DNA of 64,000 nt from Pithys albifrons albifrons (lineage: Eukaryota > Chordata > Aves > Passeriformes > Thamnophilidae), in the NCBI RefSeq assembly GCF_047495875.1, contig NC_092462.1, forward strand, positions 39,779,669-39,843,668, read 5' to 3'. Of this stretch, positions 47,663 to 58,680 are shown piece by piece. Both the position numbers and the translations under genes were made by a program. Under the pieces are notes generated by a model. The model was given only the letters and a program-made list of their open reading frames with translations, was not told the origin of the DNA and searched no databases. The number at the start of each line of letters is the position of its first letter. Positions within the stretch are counted from its first letter, which is position 1.

Positions 47663-49262
47663 ATATCCACCCCCTATCCACTATCGATATGACCAGGTCC
47701 CACATTTTTCAATACATCCTTTTCAGTCTCTCGATATTGACACACAGATTTAATTCCCTAAATCTATAGGCCATTCTTCAAAAATGTGTGTTGACTTCAT
47801 TTTTACATCGGCTTTGAATGCCACATGTCATAGTACTCCTTTGAGGCAGATGGTTTGGGATGTTGTATTGTTGCATAATGAAGCCAGTTCTGGTTCCATA
47901 GCTGCTCTGGTTGTCTGGTTCTATCATTACTGTACTTGGCCCAGTTGAATCAAAATTCATTCTTCATTAAGCTCAGCAATTTCTACTGCAATACCCTTGA
48001 TATGATATATAGTAGCCATAGTAGTGACAACATAAAGCATTACATAGTAATTAACATCATGCAATCAAATAATTGGCTATTCTTACCCAGAGACAAATTC
48101 CCTTGAGGCATAAACTGGATTTGCATGCTACCCACCAAGTGCACCCAGGTCCTTGAACAAAAGCAGCCAATTTGTCTTTGCCTGAAACAGGAATAACCCA
48201 CGATGTCTTCCTCAACTTGCTTTCTATGGGCACCACTGAGACTTTATTTCCTCCTATAATACATAAATGTTTTGATTGGTGGGGCCAGTAACCAGGTGGC
48301 TTTTGCTATATGTGTATCCTAATGTTTGAATGTCCCAGCACCCATTGCTTTCAGTGTAGCCTTTAATGGGCCTCTGTAACATTTGATTTTCCCAGAGGAA
48401 GGTGCATCATAGGGGTTGTGATATACCCACTCAGTGCCATGCTTTTTGGCCCAGGTGTCTTGAGGTTGTTTCAGAAATTAATCCTGTTGTATAACTCATG
48501 TTGCCATAAGACTTCCTTTTCAAAGTCCAGGATAGTATTCCAGGCAGGGGCATGAGGCATGGGATATGTTTCCAGCCATCTGGTGTTTGCTTCCACCATC
48601 GTAAGCATATTGCACTTGCCCAGTGTGATATAATTGATCTGCCAGGCCTCCCCATATTTATATTTCAGCCACTATCCTCCATACCAGCAAGGTTTTGACC
48701 ACTTGGTTTGTTTGATTGCAACTCACGCTTCATATTTGTGGATAACCTGTGCAGTAGTGTTCATGGTTGAATCCACACTTTGATCATGAGCCCATCTCAT
48801 GTTTCATCACTTCCTAGATGGCCTGATGTGTCATGAGGCCATCCAATTAATCCTTATGTTGCCAGCCAAGATCCACCTGATCCACTTCAATCCTAGCAGC
48901 CCAATCCACTTGTTGGTTGTTTTGATGTTTTTCAGTGCCCTAACTCTTGGGTACATTAGCATCTTGTAATGTACTTCTACAATCAGGTTCTCTACCTGAG
49001 CAGCAATGTCTTACCAGATAGTCCAGATGGATTTACCTGTAGGCTGCAGGTTGGTCTGCTTCCATTGCTATAGCCACCACCAGTGAGCATTTTTCACCCT
49101 CCATGTGTGAATACAGAGATAATGCATCGGTCACTTTTCTCATTCAACAATATCTAAAGCCAGCTGGATGACTTTCACCTCAGCAAACTGACTTAATTCA
49201 CCTTGTCCTTCAGCAGTTTCTATGTCTTGGCCCATCACTGAATAAAGCATACTGGTTTTTTG
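47663..49262 (-). pseudogene. ERVL-like pol remnant: RNase H and integrase, plus polypurine tract
   Basis: On the minus strand, a purine tract GATAGGGGGTGGA (antisense at about 47667-47679) abuts the LTR. Reading from 49262 downward, an RNase H-like piece has FSDG near 49250 and LSQFAEVKVIQLAL near 49190. An integrase piece follows, with EAWQINYI near 48627-48650, VEANT near 48600 and PSSGKIK near 48380-48400. The frame shifts and stops many times. Where retroviral integrases carry the D,D-35-E triad, this copy has asparagine at the first position (48633-48635) and lysine at the last (48382-48384). The segment around the second aspartate is deleted, so it is catalytically dead. Gag, protease and most of the reverse transcriptase are not recognisable. 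The boundary near 49262 is approximate. I see no envelope gene. Confidence 0.75.
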
Positions 49263-52200
49263 TTTTCTAACTTTTTGACAGTGCCTCATTTTCATTACTA
49301 GCAAAGAGTAGCTCTAGGGCAGGTGTATATCTGTCAAGTCTGGTAAAGAAGGATGGAAAGAACTCATCTACTTTTACTGTAGTATTGAGGAGAAAAGATT
49401 GGTTTTCTTACTCTCTGGCAATCTGGTTTAAAATTGACTCCTTAATTAACAACTGATCAGGCAAAAAAGCACAGATACCTTCACAAGCTCATATTTTTCC
49501 TCCATGTTTTCAAAATTCCATAAATCCAGTTTCTTCTCTGCCCACAAAAGCAATCTGACCAGATGCTTCTCTTCAAGGTAATCATCAGTGAGTCTCTGCA
49601 CCAGCATTTTACTCCAGATTAAAGGTAGATTATTTTAAAAAATAAACCTCTCAATAGCCTTCATTTTATGGGGTTCTTTTAGCTTGCTTCAAAAAGTGGT
49701 GTCAAAGCACAAAAAAAAGTTCCTCCCAGATGAAACTAAACTCGTAAATATGGTCTGGGTAACTAGTATGCATTCTAAGTCAAAATCGGCATTCTGTTCT
49801 TAGGATGCAGAGCAGAGATAGTCTGGTTTGAAAACCACACAAAACATATGTAAGGCAGTTGCCAGCCCTCAGCACCAAGTGGCCTACCAGTTGTGTTATG
49901 TTCCTTGTTAATCTAAGAAGAACTAATTCAGGTTGTCTGGTAAAATCCAAGTCTTAAGCCCTTGTGCAGCTCACCAAACCGGTACTCTGACATCCCTTTA
50001 GTGGATGGCTTAGTGTGCTGTGAAGGAAATGGTAATATTAATTCATTCCAACTTTTTAAGAATTCTCTGTGATATTAAGAGTGAAGTTTTGAGCTCATTA
50101 ACAAAATCTGGCACCTAAGTCATGTGTTTCTCCAAGCAACCTAACTTTCTGAGACCTTGTATTTATATGACAGAGTGGGCTGTGACAAAAAGCCACCCAT
50201 CAGGTAAGCTATAGGAAGTAATTGTATGATATGGAAGGAAACCAGAAACCTGGGAATCATTATAAATTTCTTCTATGATGTATTAATTTGAACTAGCTGG
50301 AAAAATGATGAATATAAAGGTGGGGTTTTTTCCAACTAGATATTTCCCTTTATATCATTAAGACTATTTTTCTACTTTCTATGTAAGCTTTCATCATTTG
50401 CACTTCAGATTGCCTTTGAGTCACTTATGTTCTATCTAATATAATATTATTTTTCTTTCTTCTTTACCAAGACTGAATTCCAGTGTCTTCCTGGCTTCAA
50501 TGATCACTTTGATTTGTTGGTTAATCATGATATTTTTATTTCTCTTTCTATTTCACTTTTTTAACACACAACTGTTTAAACTGCTAAGTCTGGTAATACT
50601 TTATAATCCACATACATCCTATATCCACTGCTTTTACTGTCTGAAATACAAAAAGGCTCAACTCCCTTCACTGATTCTACAGTCCTCTTGGTTACAGTGT
50701 CAAAACAAGCAGAAAAGGCTAAAGACTCTTGAGAAGCTGAAACATCTTTCCTATGTGATGTTGCTATCTGGAAGACCCCAATGACATCCAGCAATACTAA
50801 TAAGAAGTCTATTGCACTGTCACATTTTATTCCCAGCAGATCCATTGTTGGAAAGTGAAACTTTACTAGAAGGTAATAGCTTTATGCAGTGAAATGGATG
50901 ATAATTTTGGATGAGACTTTTATTAATCCCTTTGACTTTCATGAGAGGATATTAATACAGTATCAAAATTTATCAAGTACCATTCTCAAAGAATACTACT
51001 TTTAAAATTAGTCACATTTGCTTAATCTCAGTGAGAATCTAGGTCCGAGTTAATTAAGTGAAGTATCTCTTCTATTGTTAGATACTTTAGATAGCTTGCT
51101 GTTGTAATTAAATAAACTTTAAACACTATTTGATTTTGCATTTCCCTTTCATCACAGAACAAAATCATTTTGCTATATTTATTAGCAGACAAATACTTTA
51201 AGCAGTCTTTGAATATCACTGTTAGTCATTCAAAATCTTTTTGGTAAACTTTCAGGACAGTGCTGGGATTACAGACCATTATATGGTATTGATCTACCAA
51301 GGCAAAGTGGTTCTCTGAATCCAGTAACAACCCATTTTAGGCCTCAAGTAAATCATTGCTTGCTCTAGTGGTGTTCAGAATTTCTGAAGAATGATACTTT
51401 CATATTTCCATTTATGTAAATCTGTAGATGGTAATTTATTTGGTGCTTCACATTTCTAACACATCTCTTGAAAGCTGTGATATTTTTATCTTCAGTGGGT
51501 TCATGCATATTATTGTCCATTAAGATCTCTAGCTGCCTGAGAGCACCCACAAATCAAATACTTTGGTTTCCCAGGCTTCAGCTCTTCAAACACATATGTA
51601 CTTTTTTATTTATGCACATGAAATTGTTCCACTTATTTTCATAGGACTATTTAAGGTGTTGTCAAAGCAGGGACCTAAGAAAGCAGTAAAGGGTTCTAGA
51701 ACTACTAGCTAGAAGAAAGTTTTCCTTCAAAGTTTGAATAACACACTTTGGAGATTTTGCAGTCCATTATTTGTAATATAATTTCAATAGTTGTCATCTT
51801 ATTAATTTCTAGTTATTATATATATTATATTAAGTAATAGCTATTATGATATATATGCAGATGAAGATGATAGTAGTTTTTTTTTTATGTTCTTTGCATT
51901 TTCACATACTATAGCTAGTCAGTATTCACTTCAGAGCACTCAGTCTTCAGGGATATCCAGGTATGATTGTCATTCAGTGTTCTGAAAGATGTAACTCCAC
52001 AGGATTATTAATCTTTAAACATATTCATATATATCCCTATTTATTTAATTTTTATTATATATACTTATATATTTTTAAATTAATACATATATTCTACTTC
52101 ATCTTTGCATACTCCATTGTAAATTGCTAGGTATAATGAGAAGTATTCCAGCTGTCATGGAAAAAAAAATTCTCATTATTTGTACAACTACCCTCTCTTC

Positions 52201-55200
52201 ATTTTCTCTCCACAGAGGTCTTTAAAAACAGAGGTAATTTTGGTACTTACACAATACATTGGCAAGCACTATTTTTCTTTCCATGCCATCATTCCTTCAT
52301 ATAGCCTTGCTTTTTAAAAGCACCAAAATCAACAAAGGGAATGTTTCTCAAGTGAAAACTGCCTTTTATAAAGAGCAATTAAGGCAACTTAGACTCTTCT
52401 ACTGTCTTGAATATTCTATTATTTATACCCATACAAAGTAAGTGCTAAATAGTTGTCAAATACTTTTCCTGATTAAAACTGATCAGTAGTAGCCTAACGC
52501 TTACATTGCTCAGGAGTGAGTGATTCTGGACTGTGCAAAGCAGTGGAGAAACCTGGCTCAGATAGAAAACTGGCAAGTCTTATAGCAAAGGCTGATAATA
52601 AAGGCTTATGGTATTCTGGCATCGTCTGAAGAGGGTAAAATGCTTGCACTGGGAGAAAGGTTAAAGGCCTTATCATTTGAACCAAGACATGAAGCAAGAC
52701 TTGCTGAAGCTGAGAATAAAAGTGGTGAGACAAGTCAGGGTCTTTTGAGATACCTGAAAGCAAAGTGTAGCATTGCAAGCTACAGTGATACAAATTTGAA
52801 TAATGTGAATAAATATGAACATTCATGAGTAGATTACCAAGGATATTATCTAATTCTACTATGAAACTGATGATGTTAAGCATTATCTAGTTTCAAGTAT
52901 CAAGTTATTTATCTTAAGCAAGGTCATGGGAATCAGTTCCTCTTAAAATTCTCTCCAGCAAGGTTGGAATGAATGCAAATAGAAGTACTTATTTTCAGCA
53001 TACAAGTTAGAAAATATTTATAAGAGATGCAAGTACAAAAAAAAATTGTGCTGAGTTTGAAAAAGTAAGATCTCCATCCAGCTGTAGAAGGTCACCATTT
53101 GTCAACGATTCTGTCTCACTGACTGTGTTTGCATTATATTGTATTCCTCAGATAAAAGATCTTCCTAAAGTAGCAGACTAGCCTTTCAATTACCCTTTTA
53201 CACAGATTTTCAAGGGTTCTAAACTGGAGTTTATACCTGGTAAAGGACAGCATAGACATTTGGCACGGGAAGTATCCAGGCACACTTAGCACTGGGGAAA
53301 TATGTTCCAGCCACAAATCCCCATGTCCTTGGTTCATCAGGGTCTTGAATGATCTTTTTCTATGTGAAGGTAACATCCACAATCCATACAAAGCATTTTG
53401 ACTGTGTCTGAGCTGTAGCCATAGCTTAGGATCTAGGAGCCTGTTTTCATATCTTTTATGTCTGAGTGCTAGGCTCTAGATGTCTAGCTCCAGGGGGACC
53501 ACCAAATGAAAGTTGTATTAGTTTTTAGTTGTATTAGCTGTGGTTTTTTACCTACTAGTGCTATGAAGAAAATCCCAACTTGAGCAATAACTGGATGATT
53601 CTGCTACTCCTCCTAAAACTTCTTCTTGGTTTCTTGAGTATATGAATTACCCAGGGTTCTCTGCAGCATAAGCCTTGTCAAATTTCCTTGTCACCAGTGG
53701 ATTAATATCCGTCTATGTCATATGGTTCTAAAGGGTAAATAAAAGCCCAGCTTTACAAAGATACTCCCCCTTCTTGAGTTACTGGAACCTTTTTTTCCAC
53801 CAGAAGGTGCAGAGGAACAGTTGATTCACTGAGAAGAGCCATATACCGTAAATCTTCCTACTATTTTCCTGTCTAGAATGCCTTTCTACTTCAGGAGTGA
53901 GTTAATAAAATAATTTTTGCTGCTGTTCCTTAGAAAAACAGCTGTTGCCTTTTTAGACCAGCTGTTGTCTCCTGAATTTGACAGATACGTCTTTATCTCA
54001 CCTTAATTCTCCCCTTAATGGTGGCATGGTTCCCCAAATAGCACAGACCAGAATACGCTGCTGGAACTTAACAGCAACCCCTCCTTATGTCTGCCCATCC
54101 TCACCTTGGCACTACCCTTCATCTCTGCTTACACAGATCTGGTCTGAATCAGGCAATCAAACCAAAGACTGAAATTACAGTAAATTGTGCCAAAATGGAA
54201 GAGGCAATGCTAGAAGAATAGGGGTGGTGCAGCCAGAGAAAGGAGAGGTTGGGATGGCTGGTTCAGCAGCAGTGCTTATTCAGCAGCCTGCCTGAACTGA
54301 CTGTGACACTGTGGTGCTGGTGTGCAGATATTGATACAAACTTAATTAGCTGAGATACATCTTATATCAATCCTTATATTAACTAACAAGGAAGCATCTA
54401 GGATATGTACATATATTACTGAGACAAGACACAGTCATTATCAGCTTGGGTTGCAGTAAGTTTTGGGGTGACTTACTGTAGTTTTGTTAGAGGAATAAAA
54501 CCAAGTCTCCTTTGCCACAGTCCAATCTTAAACCACTTCTCATTTTGTATGCCTGTGCAAGGCTTTTAAGCTAAGAGAAACAAATGTGATCTCTTCCATT
54601 TAATCAAAAACCTTTGGTAATGGTGTTTATGATACAGCACAACTTTGTGAAATAATCTCCCATTGCATTTTCCAAACAAGATTTCTGCTGAAGTATTCAG
54701 TTCTCATACAGCACTTACCTTTTTAACTGTGCATTTAATTCTTAGCTAATTGCCATCAATATTTATGCTGTTGAACTTTTATCCTGCTACATATTGTATA
54801 ATTGCTACCATTAGCTCATCTCCCAAAGGTTTTCTTTCAGATTCCTATGATGCATCCATCTCCTTCTTTCACAAAGCACAGATTTTTATAATATTGTTAA
54901 AGTGTCTAGTACTCAGTTTATACTTTGGGCTATAACTGAAGTTGATTCCATCTAAAAATTTGGTAACTTCACATTCACTTTTTAAGCTGAAAAGGAGTAA
55001 TGCATCAGTAGTGCTGTTGTCCACTATATTCTATTGATTTCTAAAGTCAGGGTTACAATAAATAACTCAGTATCCTGAAAGCAAAATGCATGGGGAGGTG
55101 TAAGTTTAATTTTAATTTCTTTGGTGTCAGAAATTATCTAAGGGTTTTCCAGGTAAAGTCACAAAAGCCCCAAATTAAGCTACCCTACAGAAATAAATTA

Positions 55201-55373
55201 ATTTTATTTACAGATAAATGCGACATAGAAAGAACTGCCAGTCACCTTCCAAATAGGACATCCTGTAAAACCCTTGTACTGACTACTGGTTCTCCAAGGG
55301 AGTCATGGCCCTCCTGCTCTGTCTCTACTGGTAAAAAGGACAATGCCAAGTTCACACTAAGATAGCATCATAC
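49263..55373. other. Intergenic DNA with AT-rich patches
   Basis: TA-rich patches lie at 51811-51858 and 52013-52093. The first few hundred bases could still be unrecognisable ERV interior. A 129-codon minus-strand ORF (52494-52883) has no recognisable domain, and no CR1 or LTR signature was seen. Confidence 0.45.
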
Positions 55374-56453
55374 TGTGGTGGGATGACCCTGGCTGGATGC
55401 CAGGTGCCCAACAAAGCCTGTCCTTCCCCTCCTGAATTGAATAGAGGAGAGAATTTATAACAAAAGGCTCATACTTTGAGATAAGGGCAGGGGAGAGCTC
55501 ACTCATCCATTACAATCATGGACAAAACAGACTCAGTTTGGGAAATTAATTTAATTTATTCCCAGTCAAGTCATAATAGTAAAGCAAAGTAAAAGCAAAT
55601 CTTGGAAACACTTTTCCCCTTGTCTCTTCGTTGGCTGACTTTTATTCCTCATTCTCTACCTCTTCCCCACAGTGGTGCAGGGGGACAGGGAAATGAGGTT
55701 TCTGGTCAACCTTATGTTGTTTCGGTCTCTGCATCCTTCTTGGAGAGGATTCCTCATACTCTTTCCCTGCTCCACTGCACAGTCCTTCCCATGGGATATA
55801 GTTATTCACAAATTGCTTCAGTGTGGGTCCCTTCCAAGGGTTACAGTCCTTCAGAAGGAGACTGCTCCAGTGTCAGTCCCCCAAAGTGTCACAAGTCCTA
55901 CCAGCAAACCTGCTCCAGAATGGGCTTCTGTTTCCACAGAGCCACAGGTCCTTCCAGGATCCTGCTCCAGCATAGACTTCCCATGGGGTCAAAGGCTCCT
56001 TTGGGCATTCACCTGTTCTGTAGGGTCCTCCATGGGCTGCAGGTGGATACCAGCTCCACCATGGACTTCCATAGGCTGCAGGGGAATAGCTTGCCTCACC
56101 ATGGTCTTCATCAGAGGCTGCAGAGGAATCCCTGCTTCAGTGCCTGGAGCACTTCCTCTCCCTCCTTCTTCATTGAATCTCGCTGTCTGCAGGGCTGTTG
56201 CACTTATATGTTCTCATTCCTCTCTTCCCTGACTGCAGTTTGCTTTTTGTGCAATAAATTTTTTCCTTCTTAAATATGTTATCAGAGATGCATTACTAGT
56301 GTCACTGATGGGCTCAGTCCTGGCCAGTGGCAGATGCAACTTGAAGCCATCTGGCATTGGCTTTGTTGGACATAGGGGAAGCTTTTAGCAGCTTTTCAAT
56401 GAAGGCACCCCTATAGCCCTGCTACCAAAACCTTGCCACACAAACCCAATACA
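55374..56453 (-). mobile_element. Long solo LTR with internal tandem repeats
   Basis: The plus strand starts TGTGGTGGGATGACCC at 55374 and ends CACAAACCCAATACA at 56453. On the minus strand this is TGTATTGGG...GGGTCATCCCACCACA, with proper TG...CA ends, about 1,080 bp long. Between about 55790 and 56130 a motif built around CTGCTCCAG(T/C/A), TGGG(T/C)CC and GGGCTGCAG repeats every few dozen bases. Flanking CATAC (55369-55373) and CATAT (56454-56458) could be a 5-bp target-site duplication with one change. A 223-codon plus-strand ORF (55602-56273) and an overlapping 186-codon one are antisense to the LTR. They are open because of the stop-poor tandem repeats and are not host genes. Confidence 0.8.
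55790..56130. repeat. Degenerate tandem repeats inside the LTR
   Basis: Related units recur on the plus strand, for example GACTGCTCCAGTGTCAGTCC, AACCTGCTCCAGAATGGGC and TCCTGCTCCAGCATAGACTT, and later TCCATGGGCTGCAGGTGG and TCCATAGGCTGCAGGGG. Spacing is irregular, mostly about 35-50 bp, and units have diverged. They belong to U3 of the minus-strand LTR and may once have been enhancer repeats. Confidence 0.7.
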
Positions 56454-56496
56454 CATATGATAACCCATACTGTTTAACAGTAGGTCCCATTCCTTA

Positions 56497-57070
56497 TGTA
56501 GCCGAATGGGTTTTGTTCTGATTTTCACATTTTGTAGATTTTAGGAACACAGTAGTTGTAGATTTTTAGAAGGTTAATATTTCTAACAGTTCAAGTTTAA
56601 TGCCTTTCTATCACTACCCCTGTCCCAGAACAGGGAGCTCAAATTCCTTTAGTTAATTAATCTTGTTTAGACTCCTTTCCAAGGTAGAGCTGAAGGATAT
56701 CAGAAGGCCTACAGAACGAAACATAAACACAGGTCAGAGTGACCCAGAAGTCAGAACTGGATGAGCTCCCAGAGACCTTTATGTGGCCGAGGAAGAGGAG
56801 CTGATGAAGACAGAGGGTCTTGACGACCCCAGACCCAATTCCAGGGGTTGGGCCAGGGGTGGAACTGGGGCTGGACTGAGAAATGTGTAAAGCAATGATT
56901 GGAGGGATCTTATTATAAAAGCCATGGAAACAAGAACTGGAACACATGCATGTCATCCTGTATTCCTGTGGGCTGTAGGCCCTGTGATATTAAAGGACCT
57001 TTACTTTGTATCTTACCCTACACTACTGTGGCTCGGAGTTCTGCTTTGGGGAGGGTCATTCACGGCATCA
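56497..57070 (+). mobile_element. Solo LTR of another endogenous retrovirus family
   Basis: It starts TGTAGCCGAATGGG at 56497. A TATA box lies in TTATTATAAAAGCC (about 56909-56922), and a polyadenylation signal ATTAAA in GTGATATTAAAGGACC (about 56985-57000). U5 runs through CTCGGAGTTCTGC to GGCATCA at 57070, so it is oriented plus. CTTA precedes the start (56493-56496) and also follows the end (57071-57074), a possible 4-bp target-site duplication. No internal genes are present. It lies 43 bp from the minus-strand LTR, with the two 5' ends facing each other. Confidence 0.75.
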
Positions 57071-57519
57071 CTTACATATTATTTTGCCTAAATGTATGAC
57101 TACTTTTCCATTCAGTGTCCAAATAAGGTTTGGTAGAGTAGCTTGTTCTAGGGAGTATTCCCAGTAAAGATGAAAGTACCTGATTCCGTGGACTTTGGCA
57201 TGCAAACTGTGCCATGAAACTGGTCTTAGAACCAGTAAACAGCTGTTTGGCTTTTTCTTAATTTTTTTCTTTTTTCTTTTTTTTTTTTTCTTCAGAATTA
57301 AGGGTCCAGCCTTTGAGATCATCTGAGATCTGAGTCCTGAGAGCAAAGAAGAAAATTTGGCCTTAGACCATAATATTAAGAAATACTGTGAACAGAAGAC
57401 TCAATATAATTGTTACTTGTGTGATGTGTGAGGTTTGTCAGTAAATTTTGCGCAAAAGTAGTCTGTTTCATGACACTTTTCAGAATGTATTTTTTTCTGT
57501 TCTTAGCATGGTACAAATG
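57071..57519. other. Intergenic DNA with pyrimidine tract
   Basis: A T/C tract (57251-57295) ends TTCTTCAG, resembling a 3' splice acceptor, but no plausible exon follows. A lysine-rich minus-strand ORF arises from the tract. Confidence 0.6.
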
Positions 57520-57908
57520 TGTGCTGGTTTTGGCTGGGGTAGAGTTCATTATCTTCACAGAGGGTAGTATAGGGCTATTTTGGATTTGTGCTGAACACAA
57601 TGATGATAATGTAGAGATGTTTTTGTTATTGCTGAGCTGTGCTTAAACAGAGCCAAAGTATTTACTGCTTTTGTACTGCCATGCTGCTGAGGAAACTGGG
57701 GGTCCATGGGAAAATGAAAGAAGATACAAATGGGACTGTTGAACCCAACTGACCAAAGAAATATTCCTTACCATATGGTGTCATGCTCAATATGTAAAGT
57801 GGGGGGATGGGGGAGAAGAAAAAGGGGTCATTTGGAGGGATGGCATTTGTCTTCCCAAGAAACAGTGTGAGGGGGCTATTTCTACTATTCTGCCCAAACA
57901 TATGGGGA
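57520..57908 (+). mobile_element. 3'-truncated ERVL-type LTR
   Basis: It starts TGTGCTGGTTTTGGCTGGGG at 57520, the 5' end of the same LTR family seen at 17299 and 47119. CCATATGGTGTCATGCTCAATATGTAAAG near 57772-57800 corresponds to the promoter region, with the TATA box weakened to AATATGTAAAG. Similarity fades after CCAAACATATGGGGAAG near 57908, so R-U5 and the polyadenylation signal are missing. Orientation is plus. Confidence 0.75.
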
Positions 57909-58329
57909 AGATTTTTCTTGGTTAACTAATTCAGAAGAAGGATTGATGTGTTTGCCACATTTCAGGTAAGGACTACAGGAGCAGAACTCAGTGACATAAA
58001 AGATTTTCATAAGTTCGTGGTGATAATCAGTTAAACATACAATTTCAACATATCACTAGGTTTAGAACAGTCAAGCAGTGTTTTGAAATTGTGTACTGAA
58101 AATCCCAAAGAAAATAACAAACCCTAGCCTTTTATGTTAAGTACATCTGTAACCACTATGAAATATGGATGCTGATTCTGGTGTTTACCCATCAATATAC
58201 TACTTTTGTGTGCCACATGAGCAGAATGCTTAAAACCAGGGTGTGGGGACGGGGTGCGTAGGTGGCTGTGAGTGGTGGGGCTATGTAAAAAAGATAAAAA
58301 AGACAAAAATATAAGTTGAAAAGTTTATT
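57909..58329. other. Intergenic DNA, nothing recognised
   Basis: A G-rich patch lies near 58240-58280. Nothing else recognised. Confidence 0.5.
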
Positions 58330-58680
58330 TTATCATGTTCTAGAAGAATTCACAGTGTCTAAACAAGAGTTTATTCACAAAATTCTTCAACACACAGTGG
58401 ACATATTAAATTAAATAACTGCCAATTATATTTTTACAGCTGGGTCTACCACTTGGCTGGTATTGTTCCCATAATGTTATCTCCATGATGCAAAGTTTAT
58501 CGATGCTGTCGTAGATTTAAGACAATCCATAAAGTTGTATGCACTGTGTGATTTGTGTGCAAAGAATGGGACATTTGGTTCATTGATTTGGTTGCAGGCT
58601 TTGTCTTGATTAAGGGATATTCTATCCAGACCAACTGACTTTAATAAAGGTAATCAAAAGTTAGTTTAAAATAAGAAACA
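58330..58680. other. Candidate conserved non-coding element
   Basis: Repeat-free with balanced composition. It keeps two CpGs in otherwise AT-rich context (TTTATCGATGCTGTCGTAG at 58497-58515) and closely packed words such as AATTAAATAACTGCCAATTA and TTAATAAAGGTAATC. This is a texture-based suggestion only. Confidence 0.25.

Noticed and set aside
52494..52883. 129-codon minus-strand ORF, with a 62-codon ORF opposite
   Set aside because: No recognisable domain, repeat or splice context. The length is attainable by chance in 64 kb.
53650..54330. Patch with AAATAAAAGCCC followed by C-rich DNA, considered as an LTR
   Set aside because: No TG...CA ends or recognised family. Evidence too weak.
55790..56130. 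Regularly recurring units considered as a CRISPR-like array
   Set aside because: Units are diverged, spacing is irregular and the host is a vertebrate. This is LTR-internal repetition.
55602..56273. 223-codon plus-strand ORF with an overlapping 186-codon ORF
   Set aside because: Both lie antisense within an LTR and are kept open by its stop-poor tandem repeats. They have no recognisable domain.
57251..57295. Pyrimidine tract ending TTCAG, considered as a 3' splice site
   Set aside because: No open, conserved-looking exon follows, and it sits between LTRs.
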